Of a stretch of 64,000 nucleotides of DNA, positions 32,876 through 43,835 are shown piece by piece; positions within the stretch are counted from its first letter, which is position 1; each line of letters begins with the position of its first letter. Under the pieces are notes generated by a model. The model was given only the letters and a program-made list of their open reading frames with translations. It was not told the origin of the DNA and made no database searches. Position numbers and translations under genes: made by a program. The stretch lies in the NCBI GenBank assembly GCA_948567375.1, contig OX419761.1, positions 52,516,501-52,580,500 of the forward strand, read 5' to 3'. The stretch comes from Lunularia cruciata. Its lineage: Eukaryota; Streptophyta; Marchantiopsida; Lunulariales; Lunulariaceae.

Positions 32876-34375
32876 ATTGGAGTATGTTGGGGCTTGGAGC
32901 AATGCTCACCCAGCATGATGATGAGGGGAAGGAGTTCATGGTGGCCTATGCTAGTCCCTCCAACAATTCAGTGGAGGAAAAGTATAGTTCATATGAGGGA
33001 GAGTACTTGGCAGCAGTTTGGGCAATAACACATTTCCAATGTTACCTATTTGGTAACCCCTTTACTCTCATCACTGATCATTAGCCATTGGAGTGGTTGA
33101 TAGAATCCACCAAGCTTTCAAGCAAGCTTGCACGTTAGGCTCTAGAGTGGTGAACCTAGAGTGGTGAACCGTGATGCAGATGGGTTGAGTAGAAACCCAT
33201 GTCCTAGCCAGCAAGATCAGACCAAAGTGGTGAGACAGATGAGGAGATGGTGCCAGGTTGGCACGCATCTGCCTTTTTGTGTATATTTTTGAGGCTTTGG
33301 TGGTATCTCTCTCAGTGCATATAGGAGAAGTTATAGATCTAGAGAGTGAAAATATTGGTATAGTTCAGCAAGACATTCATGATGATGTCTTAGTGGTGGA
33401 TTGTCTTTGCATTGGTGTTGTGGGTGGCAAAGTTGGGCCCAAGGAGAGAGACTATGGTTTTCAGCAAGCCATATGGTTCAGAGTGGAGTGCAAACACCTT
33501 TTGCATGTATGGGAGGATGGTAGAGTAAGAGTAGTACCACTTCCATCTCAAAGACTATAGTTGGTCCGTCATGCTCATGAGGAGCTAGGACATTTTGGAG
33601 TAAAGCATACATATAGCTTGCTCCAGAGTCATTATTGGTGGTGCAATATGCAAACCAATGTACATCAATTTGTTGCAAGATGTGTGATTTTTGACTGAGT
33701 TAGAGCATCATTTAATGTTCCCATGCCATAATTACACCCATTACCTATCATGGGATTGAGATATTGCTAGAGTTTGGACTTTGCTGGACCTTTACCGTTG
33801 ACTGTGAGACATGATCAATATGTTTTGGTGATGGTGGAGCACTTCTCCAAGTGGATTGAGTTGGTGGCACTTCTTGACAAGTCTAGTGAAGGGACTGCTT
33901 ACTTGTTCTTGGATCGAGTTCTCAGTCATTTTAGTGCACCGGCTGAGGTTTTGACTGATCAGGGTATAGAGTTCTTGGGAGGAGTTTCAGGTCTTGTGTG
34001 ACAAGGCTTTAATTGATCATTGTACTACCTCTTGAGATCACCTTGACGTAGATGGCTTAGCAAAGAGAGGAGTTCAGATAGTGAAGTGAGGATTACGGAA
34101 GTATGGTTTGCAGAGATGCCACTTGGGAGATTGATCTCCAGTTACATTGTTGGCTATGGAATATAGGTTCAACCGGCAAGTCTCTTTAGCATCCTTCTCT
34201 CCTTACTTTCTACTCTATAGACAAGATCCAAATTAACCTATAGCCATTTGTTGAGATGCTACTATAGTCTTGGACTTGGATGATCCATATGTATGGGTGA
34301 GCACATGTTCTCAATGGGTTGAGATCTTTTAGAGAATGATGCCAATGGCCTTTGACAACTTGGTGATTACTCAAC
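32876..34375 (+). pseudogene. Decayed B-3 RNase H and integrase
   Basis: Readable parts: LGAMLTQHDDEGKEFMVAYA (RNase H), a TDH motif at about 33076, integrase zinc region HAHEELGHFG with CVIFD in place of CxxC, core LDFAGPLPLTVRHDQYVLVM, DQGIEFLGGV and a frameshifted, stop-rich last part. The tail of the integrase resumes after C-4 at 37237 (DILRYATFQGGGY, FHPSDYVYL, YGVLVLEGCDG). No function remains. Confidence 0.88.
34371..34375 (+). repeat. Target site duplication of C-4 (TCAAC)
   Basis: tcaac before the unit and again at 37232-37236 after it. Removing C-4 and one copy restores the B sequence gattactcaac-atagagatat. Confidence 0.95.
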
Positions 34376-37231
34376 TGTGACAACCTGGCAAATATCACTT
34401 TTGCGGTAATCGGGTAAGTAAAGTTTGTTCTCGCAGAGATACAATTCAAGATTGGTCAAATGCAAAGTCAAATAGTAACATGTAGTTCTTCTTGATCTCC
34501 TCTTAAATCTCTCAGGTAGCAACTACACCCAGAAGAGAGTAACAAGCTCACAATCTTGACAACTTGTCATGAATTCAGACACCCATAATCACAACATAGC
34601 AAATTCTGTCCAAACAAATCTTGATTGTGATGATTCAAATTCTCCCAAAGACAACACTTCACTATAAAATGACTTTGCCTCAGAATTGTGTTCCACCCCT
34701 CCACTGAAGGCACAACTTCCTTGATCAAAATTGCTTCACATCAACATTGTGATGCACTCACAAATGCAAAATACTACCAACACTACAATTTCTCTTAGAT
34801 CGGTCAAGGCATTACTCCGATTGCACTTCACTCAAGATCAAACACATAGAATGAAGATCAAGCTGCGGAATCCAACATCCATCAAGCACACTGATTTGCA
34901 CTTTGAAATTCTCCCCATTTTCACCAACACACACACAAAGTTGATACTCGGAATCAAGCTCAAGCGACGAGCACTACTTCATAGCACTTTGCTTTATCTA
35001 TCTTCAGAAATTTAGAATATTGAACAACATTTTACTATGCATGCTACTCTTAAATAGTAAAGCAATTGACATGTACTAACAAAAATACCATTCTATAACA
35101 ACTCTTCTAACCTACAGATCCAAAATGACAAACCACCTCTTCATATTTTCCTCTTCAAATCTCCAATCTATTACTACTCCAATCCGATGTCTACCTCATC
35201 ATCGGCTTTCAAACTTGATGATCTTCTTATCACTTCTCCTTCTTTGGGTATATCTACAACTACCAAATCCTTCACTACTTCTACCACTTCTTCACTAGGA
35301 ACTACAATTGCACTAGTGAGTAACTTATCTAACTCTTTATCTCCCGACTCACTCTTCTCTAAAGCCTCAAATGACAAGTCTGAAGACACTTGTACTCCTA
35401 CTTCTGCAACATCGGACTTTCTATCCTTTGTCACACTACTCCAAATTCTCTCTAACTCTGAATTGACTAAATCTAATTTGAGATTGACGTTATCTCCTAC
35501 TTCTAACATTTTCCAATCTACTTGCTCCCTCAATTAGATTAGTAGAGTATTCATATCCACATCTTTCCTCTTGGCTTTCCTCTTCCGAGTTTCCTGTACA
35601 AGCAACTTTAACTTGTGTAGGCGTGCTTCTTCCAATCTTCCTTCAGCCTTCATGCTCAACATTGCTTGCAACTTCCCTACAACTTCTCCTACGGATTCCG
35701 ACTCATATCCTCAAGATTGCTCTACCTTCAACTCTTCTCAGTACATCTTCAATTTTTCTTTGTATTCAGCAGCAAGCATCTTCTTCTCCTCCGCATACTG
35801 AGAACTTTGTAACTCAAATCTTTGTACCAACTTGTGCAATCTTTCTTCTTCTTGATTTCTGACTGCCAACTCTCTTTGCCATGCTTGATCCTTCCCGCCT
35901 GCACTTTTCCTCAAGCTTTCTAACTCCTGCTCCATTACTGCAGCCATCACCTACACATGAATACTCTCAATGCACACTTCATTGACTTCTTCTTTCATCT
36001 TGGTCAGCAACATCGTCTGCTCCTTCAATTCATTGACTTGGTGCTGCATTTCTCTCCCTCTTGCCTCAAAACTATCTTGCAACCTCTTGAAAGTCTTCTT
36101 CTTCAAGACTGTATCCACCCAAAGTTCTTCAACTTCCTCGTCTCTACGGGTTACCTGCTCCTGCAAATCCTTCACTTCAGCTAGCAGATACTTCACCACC
36201 TGCAACTCATTTGTCACCTTCATACGATCTTGGGGAATAACCTTCTGGTGCTCTTTTAACAGCCCCAACAATGGAGTTACAACCTTTGATAGATACTATG
36301 TTTCTCCAAAGTTCTCTTTGTCTTTGGCCCCATCTTCATACTTTGCCTCTTCCACCGGCTCCTTTTGCCAAAGTTGCGATCTTTGTATCTTCAGCGATAC
36401 TGCTACCGAGCTTCCTTCTTCCTTACCTACTAAACTTGGCCCCACATGATACTCCTTCTGTTGTTCAACCCCCTTCTCTTCCATGACTAGGGCTACGCAA
36501 TTACTGGCAGCTATCTCTGCCATGACTCCTAGGAAACTGAAATTGTAGTTGCATGCTAAGAAAGTAATACAAAGTCTATTCAAGACCTCAATCCTTGCTA
36601 TGACATCCAACCTACAAATTGCAAAACTTTGTACTGCCAAAGTGTTCTTGACCTTCTTTGCCATGATCTGTTCTCTTGTTCTTCGGCATTGGAAGACTAT
36701 TCCCTCTCCTTGACGAGACACTCTAACCCCTTCTGGATTTCAGAAAATTTCATTCTCAATTGGCTTCTTGAAATGCATTACTGCATGACGACTACTCAGA
36801 GGGATAGGAAATCTACTTGACATATTTAACTTTCCCTTGCGCAATTGCAATTTTATAACACCCCAAATTGCAGTCATTCTTTAGTCAATTTCAAAATTGA
36901 CTTCCCCTTCTTTTGTGTGTTGCTATCTTGTCATTGTCAAGACATGCTTCTTCTGCCTCCGCCGTTTCTTGAAGTGTACTTTCTTGTCAAGTAGAAAGGT
37001 TGTTAGATGGTCTTTGCATCAGCTTTCATGTCCCAATCCGAAGACAATGATCTTTGGACTTGATCTTTGTACTCTCTTTCTGAGTATTTCTGGACTCCAA
37101 CCCAAAGTTGACTTTTTTTGGATTTCCTCTAAAGACACTCCCATCCATTCTTTCTTTTGCAATTTGGCTTTCTTGCTTACTTCTTCTCCAAATGCTAAAA
37201 AACAAAAAAAACAAAAAATGTGGGTACCACA
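34376..37231 (-). mobile_element. Element C-4 (2856 bp), complete, minus strand
   Basis: On the minus strand it runs TGTGGTACCCACATTTTTTG ... GCCAGGTTGTCACA with TCAAC on both sides. It is about 1 kb shorter than C-3 because middle parts of the gene are missing. Confidence 0.94.
35174..36721 (-). pseudogene. C-family coiled-coil gene in C-4, internally deleted
   Basis: Minus strand: FAICRLDVIARIEVLNRLCI then MAEIAASNCVALV near 36500-36620, a short acidic part, a coiled coil (LQEQVTRRDEEVEELWVDTV; MEQELESLRKSAGGKDQAWQ; 35740-36270), then LHKLKLLVQETRKRKAK, the module EALEKSESGDKELDKLL and the end KADDEVDIGLE at 35174. A few stops and shifts. It is collinear with the C-1 and C-5 genes but lacks the YxDP-containing middle part. 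Confidence 0.72.
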
Positions 37232-37452
37232 TCAACATAGAGATATCTTACGTTATGCTACTTTTCAAGGAGGAGGTTATAAATCCTTGATTTGTCAATT
37301 TCATCCAAGTGACTATGTATATCTAAAGTAGACAACACCGAGAACACTTGATGTTTTGACAGGACACACTAACTTGAGAGTGCATGAGGTTTCCCCATAT
37401 GGAGTCCTTGTGTTGGAAGGATGTGATGGTGTTGTTTGGGATCATGTGCACA

Positions 37453-40400
37453 TGTGGTATCCACATTTTTTTTTTTTAGGTTTTTGTTCTATTTGGAAGA
37501 AGAAGTGTACAGACAAAGTTGTATTGAACCCAAATGGCATTGAAAGGAGAAGAACTATATCTTTGGTTTGTAACCCAAAGTAAAGTGACTTCATGTTAGA
37601 CGCAAAGTAAAGTGACTTTGTGTTGGATGCAAAGTACTCGGATCAGATCTGTCAAAGTTCAACCTGAAGTATAGAAACCTTGCCTTGGGGTGATCAACCC
37701 AATGCAAAGACAAGGTAACAGATTTCCTTCTGGAAATTCAAGAATTGTACCACACACAAAAGTGGCTAAGGCACAAGTGGGAGAGATTGACAATGACAAG
37801 AGAAGTGCAAGTAGAGAGTGTGATTTCTTAGTAGACAAGCCCTTGAAGAATGACTAAGAAATGTCAGACTATAAAGTTAGGTTTCAAATCAAGAAGGAGA
37901 TAAATGACAAGTGAATTTCCTTTGCCTTTGCAGAGTTGTGCTGAGGGAGACCAAGGAAGAGGAGTGGTAGTGAGTGAAGTTGTGAAGAATTTAGAGAGAT
38001 TGAGAGTTGCAAGTCCAAAGAACAGGAGAATTGTCTTGCAGAAGCACATCACAAAGGAGAGTAGAATGAAGGGAATTAGGAAGTACCCTACACTGCATCA
38101 AGAAATCCAATGATTGAGAGGTTAGATGTGATGGCTTGCATCAAAGTTCTTAGTAGACTTTGCATTACTTTCCTTGCTTGGAATTGGAATTTGAGTTTTC
38201 CCAATTTCATGGTAGGGATCACGGCTAGCAAGTGTGTAGATAGGCCGGCAATAGTTGGGAAAAGAAGCAATCCGGCTTGATGGACAAAGTCAAAGTGGAG
38301 ACTGGTGTTAGGAAGAGAGAGTGGGGAAGAGCATGGGCCCACATTCTTGGGGAAGGGAGAAGTTGCAAAAGAAACCCGACAGATCAGGGATTTGTTTGCC
38401 TTGAAGCGCACAAAGAATGAGTACAAGGTGGAGACGTATCAAGACCCAATGTGAAGAAGTATTGTAGGTGCAATGATGGCACTGTTCAAATCTGAGTGCA
38501 CTGCCTATGTGACAAAGTAGCAGGCAATGTTCTTCCACAAGATGTTTGTAGGAGAGCCAATCAATTGGGCAAAGTGTTTTTATCAACAGACAAGGCAGAT
38601 GGTGTTGAATTGGAGGACTTTGACAATACACTATTTTGTTCCTTTTGCAGCGTATTTCTACCTTGAATTGAATTGTTAAGCAGAAATGAGAAGAAGAAGG
38701 TCATCTTGCATTTCCATCCAGATCTACATCAAGAAGCCAACAACAAAGAACGACAGTACATTCGGCAATTGAAAAGCAATGATGATCACAATGCAAGAAT
38801 GGGACGGGATCAAAAGATGGTTGTGCCCCTACCAAGCAAGAAAAAGAGAAGTCAACTTAAGGTGGAGAGCTTGCCAGTGCAACCTCATAAATTAGGAAGA
38901 ATTGGGCAGAGAGAAGGAAAGCAAGTCCAAAGGATTGCACCTAAAGAGGAGGTCAAATCAGAAGGCAAATAAGAGCCCATGTCAGAGGGGTTGAAGGAAG
39001 AAGAAGTGGAATTAACCCTACAAAGCAAAGAGTCCAATGAGGAGAGAGAGGGTGAACCCGAGGTGTAGAAAGATCAAGAGAACTAGATTTTTCTACAAGA
39101 AGCACTTGAGAGGCAAGAGGCAGAAGAAGAGATTATGGCAAAGTTAGTGAATATAGGAAAAGAAGGATTGGTGGCCAAGCTGAGGCAGTACATGCCAAAA
39201 GGAGAATCTTCAAAGGTGGTCCAATAAATCACCAATCTGGATGATGAGAAAGTTTGGAGGATGATGTATCATTGACAATACAAAGATCATGACTTTGTAG
39301 TAAAGCATCGGACTCGGAAAGGAAGAACCAGCTTGCACTGAAGTCCTTGAGGAGAAGGTAGAAGAAGAAGCAGAGTGTGAGGGAGTAGAGCACCTTAGAG
39401 ATGTGGTATGTCTGTTGTTGTTGCAAATGGAGAAGAAGAAAAAGGAGATGTAAAGCAAACATCTCAATGTGCAGACTGTGTTGCAAGTGCTGGAGAGACT
39501 AGAATCAAAGAACTGGGAGTTGCAGGAGAGTTTGAGCAAAGGAGAGGAGGAAAAAAAGATACTACAAGTAGATGCAGTGTTGCAAAAGAAGATCAATGAG
39601 AATCTGCAAGAGAAGTTTGAGAAGCAGGGAAGAGAGTTGGCGATGAAAGTGAAGGAGGTTACACAAGAAAGACTTTGGGTGGAGAAGTTACAAGCCAAAG
39701 TAAAGTCAGAGCAAGAAAATAGCAAGGAAATTAGTGGAAGCTAAGGAAGAAGAGCTCGATGCATTCCAACAGAGGGTAGAGGAGAAGGTAGCAGCTTGGC
39801 AACAAGAATTGACTAAGCATCATCAAGAAGAAGGAAGGTTGAGAGATCTGGTGCAGATGTTAGAAGCAGAGATTGATCAACACATGAAGGAGTTGGAGGA
39901 TTGCATAGCAGAGTATGAGGAGGAGTTGAAGATCAGTAAAGCTGAGATGGAGAAGTAGAGACATAAGAAGCAAGAGAAGGAATTGGTTGAAGAAGCAATT
40001 GTAGAACTAAAGGTGAGGTTAACCTTAGAAGCCAAAGTGAGGATGGAGGAATTAAGGTTACATGACTTAAGATTGATTGCATAGGAGATGAGGAGTAAGA
40101 ATGCAAAGAACAAGGACTTGAATGCCTTGTTAATCAGCCTTAGAACTTGGTTTGATAGGAAGATGTTAGATGTAGAGAACAACATTTCTATCAAACTCAG
40201 TTTGATTAAGTTAAAGTTAGAAAGTCTTTGGAATACTGTATATATCAAACCCAAAGTAAGAGAGATAGGAGTGCAATTGTCTTTTGATTTGACACTTGAT
40301 ACGTTAGAGAAGAGTGGGTTGCAAGATAAGGAGGTAGATATATTACCTATGATGTTAATTGTAGATCAGAGTGAAGACATGTTAGAATTGGTAGAAGAGT

Positions 40401-41279
40401 TGGAAGTTGTAGAACCCAAAGTACATGAGGTGAAGGGATGTTCCTTTAGTTTGGAAGCCAAAGTCAAGGTAGACATTAGATTGGATTAGGATTAATTTTG
40501 AGATATGAAGAGGTAGATATGAAGAGGTGGTCTGGCGTTTCGGATCTGCAAGTTGGTAAAGTTGTTAGGAAGCAGTTTAGGAAGTTAGATAACTATCAAG
40601 AGCTCTATCTATTCAAAGGAGGCCTTTGCAAGGAGCACTAAACAACATAAAATGTTGTTCAGTGCTCATAATCCTAAGAATAGATAAAGTGAAGTGCTAT
40701 GAAGTAGTACTCATTACTTGAGCTTAATTCCGAGTATCAATTTTGTGTTTCTGAGTTTGTAAGTGTTGGGAGAATTTTGAAGTGCAAGTCAATGTGTTTG
40801 TTGGATGTTGGATTCCACAATGTTGATCTTCATTTGTGTGTTTGATCCTGAGTGAAGTGCAATCAAAGCAATGCCTTGACAGATCTAAGAGGAATTGTAG
40901 TGTTGGTAGTATAATGCATTTGTGAGTGCAGCATTGAGTTGATGTGAAGCAATTTTGATCAAGGAAGTTGTGCCTTCAATGGAAGGTGGAACACAATTCT
41001 AAGGTGAAGTTGTTTTGCAATGAAGTAGCCATTTTTGGGAGGGATTGAATCATCACAATCAAGTTTGTTTGGAAAGATTTGAAAGATTTGTGATTAGGGG
41101 TGACAAATTGTTGTGACTAGACTGCAAGTCAATGCTTGTTACTCTCTTTTGGGTGTAGTTTCTACTTTAGAGATTAAAGACACAATCAACAAAGAACTAC
41201 ATTGTTACTATTTGCTTTGTATTTGGATATTTCTTACTCATATCTCTATGGGAACAAACTTTACTTACCTAATTACCGC
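37453..41279 (+). mobile_element. Element C-5 (about 3.83 kb), 3' end deleted
   Basis: Starts TGTGGTATCCACATTTTTTT right after gcaca within B-3 (the B sequence there reads gtgcacaattgtgc). The right part matches the other C units until cttacctaattaccgcaa at about 41279, where sequence jumps to gag of element F. The last about 25 bp and the right duplication are lost, so a deletion joined C-5 to F. Confidence 0.9.
37900..40489 (+). pseudogene. C-family coiled-coil gene in C-5, near full length
   Basis: Parts in order: an N-terminal region ending IRKYPTLHQEIQ (38113), IERLDVMACIKVLSRL then FLAWNWNLSFPNFMVGITAS (38115-38230), YQDPM near 38440, INWAKCFYQQTRQMVLNWRT and FVPFAAYFYLELN (38560-38670), an acidic or basic low-complexity region, MSVVVANGEEE near 39408 and a coiled coil (39470-39958). 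Then come LNALLISLRTWFDRKMLDVE, the module EKSGLQDKEVDILPM and the end KVKVDIRLD (40489). Frames change several times. The WYxQ/FxxY-like middle part vaguely recalls plant transposon-associated proteins, but I cannot assign it. Confidence 0.7.
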
Positions 41280-42106
41280 AAATACTCTCATTTGGTTTCC
41301 TTCTAGGACTCTATTTACAACAATCAAATATGTGTTTGTCTTCCTCAACCTTTGTGCACTTGTCCTCTTTCTCCCCTTACTTTTACTCCTCTCCATTGAG
41401 CCAATAAGTTTATGAGGTACATTTATTGATGATCTTTGTTTTCTGGTGTGACTTTAGTATCCTCCTCTTCAATTTTTCCCTCCAAGTTGTTCAAAGGTTG
41501 CTTGTATGAAGGCTAAGAGCTCCTAGGCAAGTAGACACAATAATTGATGACTATGTGCACAACTCATCCCTATTTTCCTTGGAATTTTCTCTTTTAGTCC
41601 CTATTTGAAATTGTCAAGAGCTTCTATTGGGCTCATATTAATTATTGCAACCTGCAAATCAAGAAATTCCTCCACATATTCTTGTATGCTATTCTTTTGC
41701 TTCAACTCCCATAGTCGGGTTTGAGCCATCTACACAGAATCCACATACTAGAAGTTCTTCAATAACCTTTCTTGCATCATTGTCCAAGTGATTTCTCTTC
41801 TTTTTGCCAACACTAATTATTCCTAAGCATCATACCATGGAAGTGGTTTATTGGTCAAGTACCCCCATACAAATACACCAATAGAATGATTGGTGATTTA
41901 TGTTGTGAATAATCAGAAATATCAATTCATTCTTGAGATCCAATTTCCCATTGCTCCCATAGATCATTGTCCTTTGTAAGGCTTGGTGTTGCATGTCTTC
42001 TTCATCCATAATAACAATATGGCTTCATTTTTTATCAAGGTAGTTTTCATTGGTACAAGTGTCTCTACAAGTACTTCAGCCATTGTTAATGGGTTTTAGG
42101 ATAATT
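41280..42106 (-). pseudogene. gag: Gag remnant of element F, minus strand (cut by B-2)
   Basis: Minus strand, high to low coordinates: MAEVLVETLVP near 42090, then KPLPWYDA, a typical gag stretch REITWTMMQERLLKNF, QKNSIQEYVEEFLDLQVAII, MSPIEALDNFK, GLKEKIPRKIGM. Stops are scattered. The N-terminal part continues beyond B-2 at 51859. The left end is cut at 41279 by the C-5 junction, so protease and pol of F are missing. Confidence 0.75.
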
Positions 42107-42555
42107 TGTCACGCCATTTGTAGTTCCGCATCTAGCTGCTCGGACATTGGAGTTCCAGTGATAGTAGTTAGAGTTATTCTAGTAGCTTCTCAAGGACTAC
42201 TTTCCGATAGTTGGATTTGGTGTTTGGGGTACTGACTTCACGGTGGGGCCCACCGTCACTTTGCACCGTTTGCACCGTCGAGTGTGCCGTCAGCGGGACC
42301 GTTAGGGTTTCAGGGCTAGCTCGAGTCCAAGGGTATAGTTTTGAAGGTGAGGTCCAAAGAGCTCACTTCTCTGATGTTGAGCCTTCGAGTTCCTGGCTAT
42401 GGTGGACAAAGGCCGGCGAGCGTCACCTGGATTCTCTATGCTTGAGTGGGTGTGGCTTGACTGTAATCAGTGCCCAATTGTTGGCAGTTTATAGAGTGAC
42501 AGATCAAGTACTGATCTGAGTTGAGTTGAGTTGAGAGTGTTAAGCAATCTGATTA
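42107..42555 (+). repeat. B-family terminal repeat, block A1 (449 bp), left end of B-2
   Basis: TGTCACGCCATTTGTAG ... aagcaatctgatta, matching A2 at 6195-6646 and 51355-51753. After gatta, this copy continues into catcaaagaag, not into the 105-bp B block that follows A2. A GC-rich near-palindrome cggtggggcccaccg lies at about 42240-42254. Confidence 0.88.
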
Positions 42556-43835
42556 CATCAAAGAAGTGAAGTCAAGGGGAATCAGGTGCAAGAACGTTGA
42601 GTGTTGGTGGTATCTCCAAGCTCTGTGGATCGTGGTGGCTCAATTCAAGTTCTGTGTTTCCCTAGTGTGCAAAAGCTCATTCAGTTGATGCAGATTTGGC
42701 AGTTAGGCGGACGGTGTGCGGAAGCACTGGCCAAATTTTGAGCAAAGAAGGAGCAATTTTTTGAGCAGTGTTGTGATTTTGAGCTCAGGAGGTGAAGGCA
42801 GGACCAATTTGCTGCGAGTTGGGCTCAGAAAGTCAAATTGAAGGTGGAGTTGGGAAGCTCTTCTCATGAAATTGTGATTTGGAAAAACCCGTTTTGTCAA
42901 TTTGGCTCGAGTGGAAAGTTAACGGGGGATTTGGCGGACAGCCATCTTTAGGGTTTACATCAGATTTGGAGGAGTTTTTGCTGTTTGGCCAGATTTGGAG
43001 GAGTTTTCGCTAGTTTGGAGGACTTTCGCAGATTTGGAGAAGTTTCACCAATTTTAAAGCTTTGAGGCATAGGGCTGTGGGCTATGAGAGGCTATGAAGG
43101 CCTAGAAGGGCCAAAAGGGCCAGCAAGCCAGCTTGCCTCCGCCAGCAAACCCGTTATGAGGCTAGCTAGTTTAGAGTAGATCTTGGTCATTGGTTGGCGA
43201 AATCTGCCTTTCTTGCTAGATTGTGTGCAACAGGGTTTGACCCCTAGATCTCTTGTTCCTAGACTGGTGCCCTAGCCAACTGGTCCACCCTCACTTGTTG
43301 TCTTAGTGACTGCGCCACTGTTATCTATACACATGTAGCTTTGGCTAGGAGAGGCAGTTTGATCCCATTCTTGGTGATCCTGGTAGCTTAGGACTTAGAT
43401 ACAAACTCCTCTTACGTCAAATGCCAAATGGTGGCAAAGTCAGTCTCGTGTTGTATTATAAGATGGAGGGTTTTCGTTTAGATTTCTTGTGATTGGATCC
43501 CCTCCATTCTCTGCTTCCTGTTTGTGCACCATGTTTGTGTGAGGTGCCTTGACTTTTGAGTGTTGGTGCTCTAGTGTGCTCTCGATGGTGAGGCTGGAGT
43601 GATGACCAGTCAGACTACCTTTGTTTCTCTCCGGTGAGGCAAGAAGTGATGACCTGCAGACCGTGAGAGTGCGTGTTATGATGGCAGGTTACAGTTTGCC
43701 CCTCCTCTAGTGTAGTTATCTCAATTAGAGTTACATTAGTGGGTGGTGCTTAGTTAGTATTGGCACTTGGTGGTGTTGGCACGTGGTGGTGTTGGCACTT
43801 GGTGGGGTACTTGCGGTTGCGACTTGCGGTTGTAG
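42556..43835 (+). other. Leader of element B-2, non-coding, with a tRNA-like stretch
   Basis: No supported ORF. Contains repeats of gatttggagga-type words (42965-43050), a tRNA-like sequence on the minus strand (43228-43292) and a ggtgttggcac repeat near 43755-43800. No clear TGG-type primer site follows block A1. Confidence 0.6.
43228..43292 (-). ncRNA. tRNA-like sequence in the B-2 leader
   Basis: On the minus strand an A-box-like part (ccagttggctagggcacc, near 43266-43283) is followed by an anticodon-arm-like gtctaggaacaagagat and a T-arm/B-box-like ggggtcaaaccc (43233-43244), with tRNA-like spacing. The acceptor stem is not convincing. It may be a tRNA-derived pseudogene or SINE head captured by the element, not a working tRNA. 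Confidence 0.4.

Larger units (their letters stand above)
32876..37452 (+). mobile_element. Element B-3: fragment of B family, split by C-4
   Basis: 32876-34375 and 37237-37452 are collinear with 3937-5700 of B-1 (RNase H to the integrase C-terminus). The left end is cut inside RNase H at the C-6 border. The right end is cut at C-5, just before the PHD finger would begin. B-3 is more diverged from B-1 and B-2 than those are from each other. Confidence 0.9.

Noticed and set aside
36897-37331. ORF of 144 codons over the C-4/B-3 border
   Set aside because: A chance fusion: the first part is the minus-strand C-4 end read in the wrong direction, the last part is the B-3 integrase tail.
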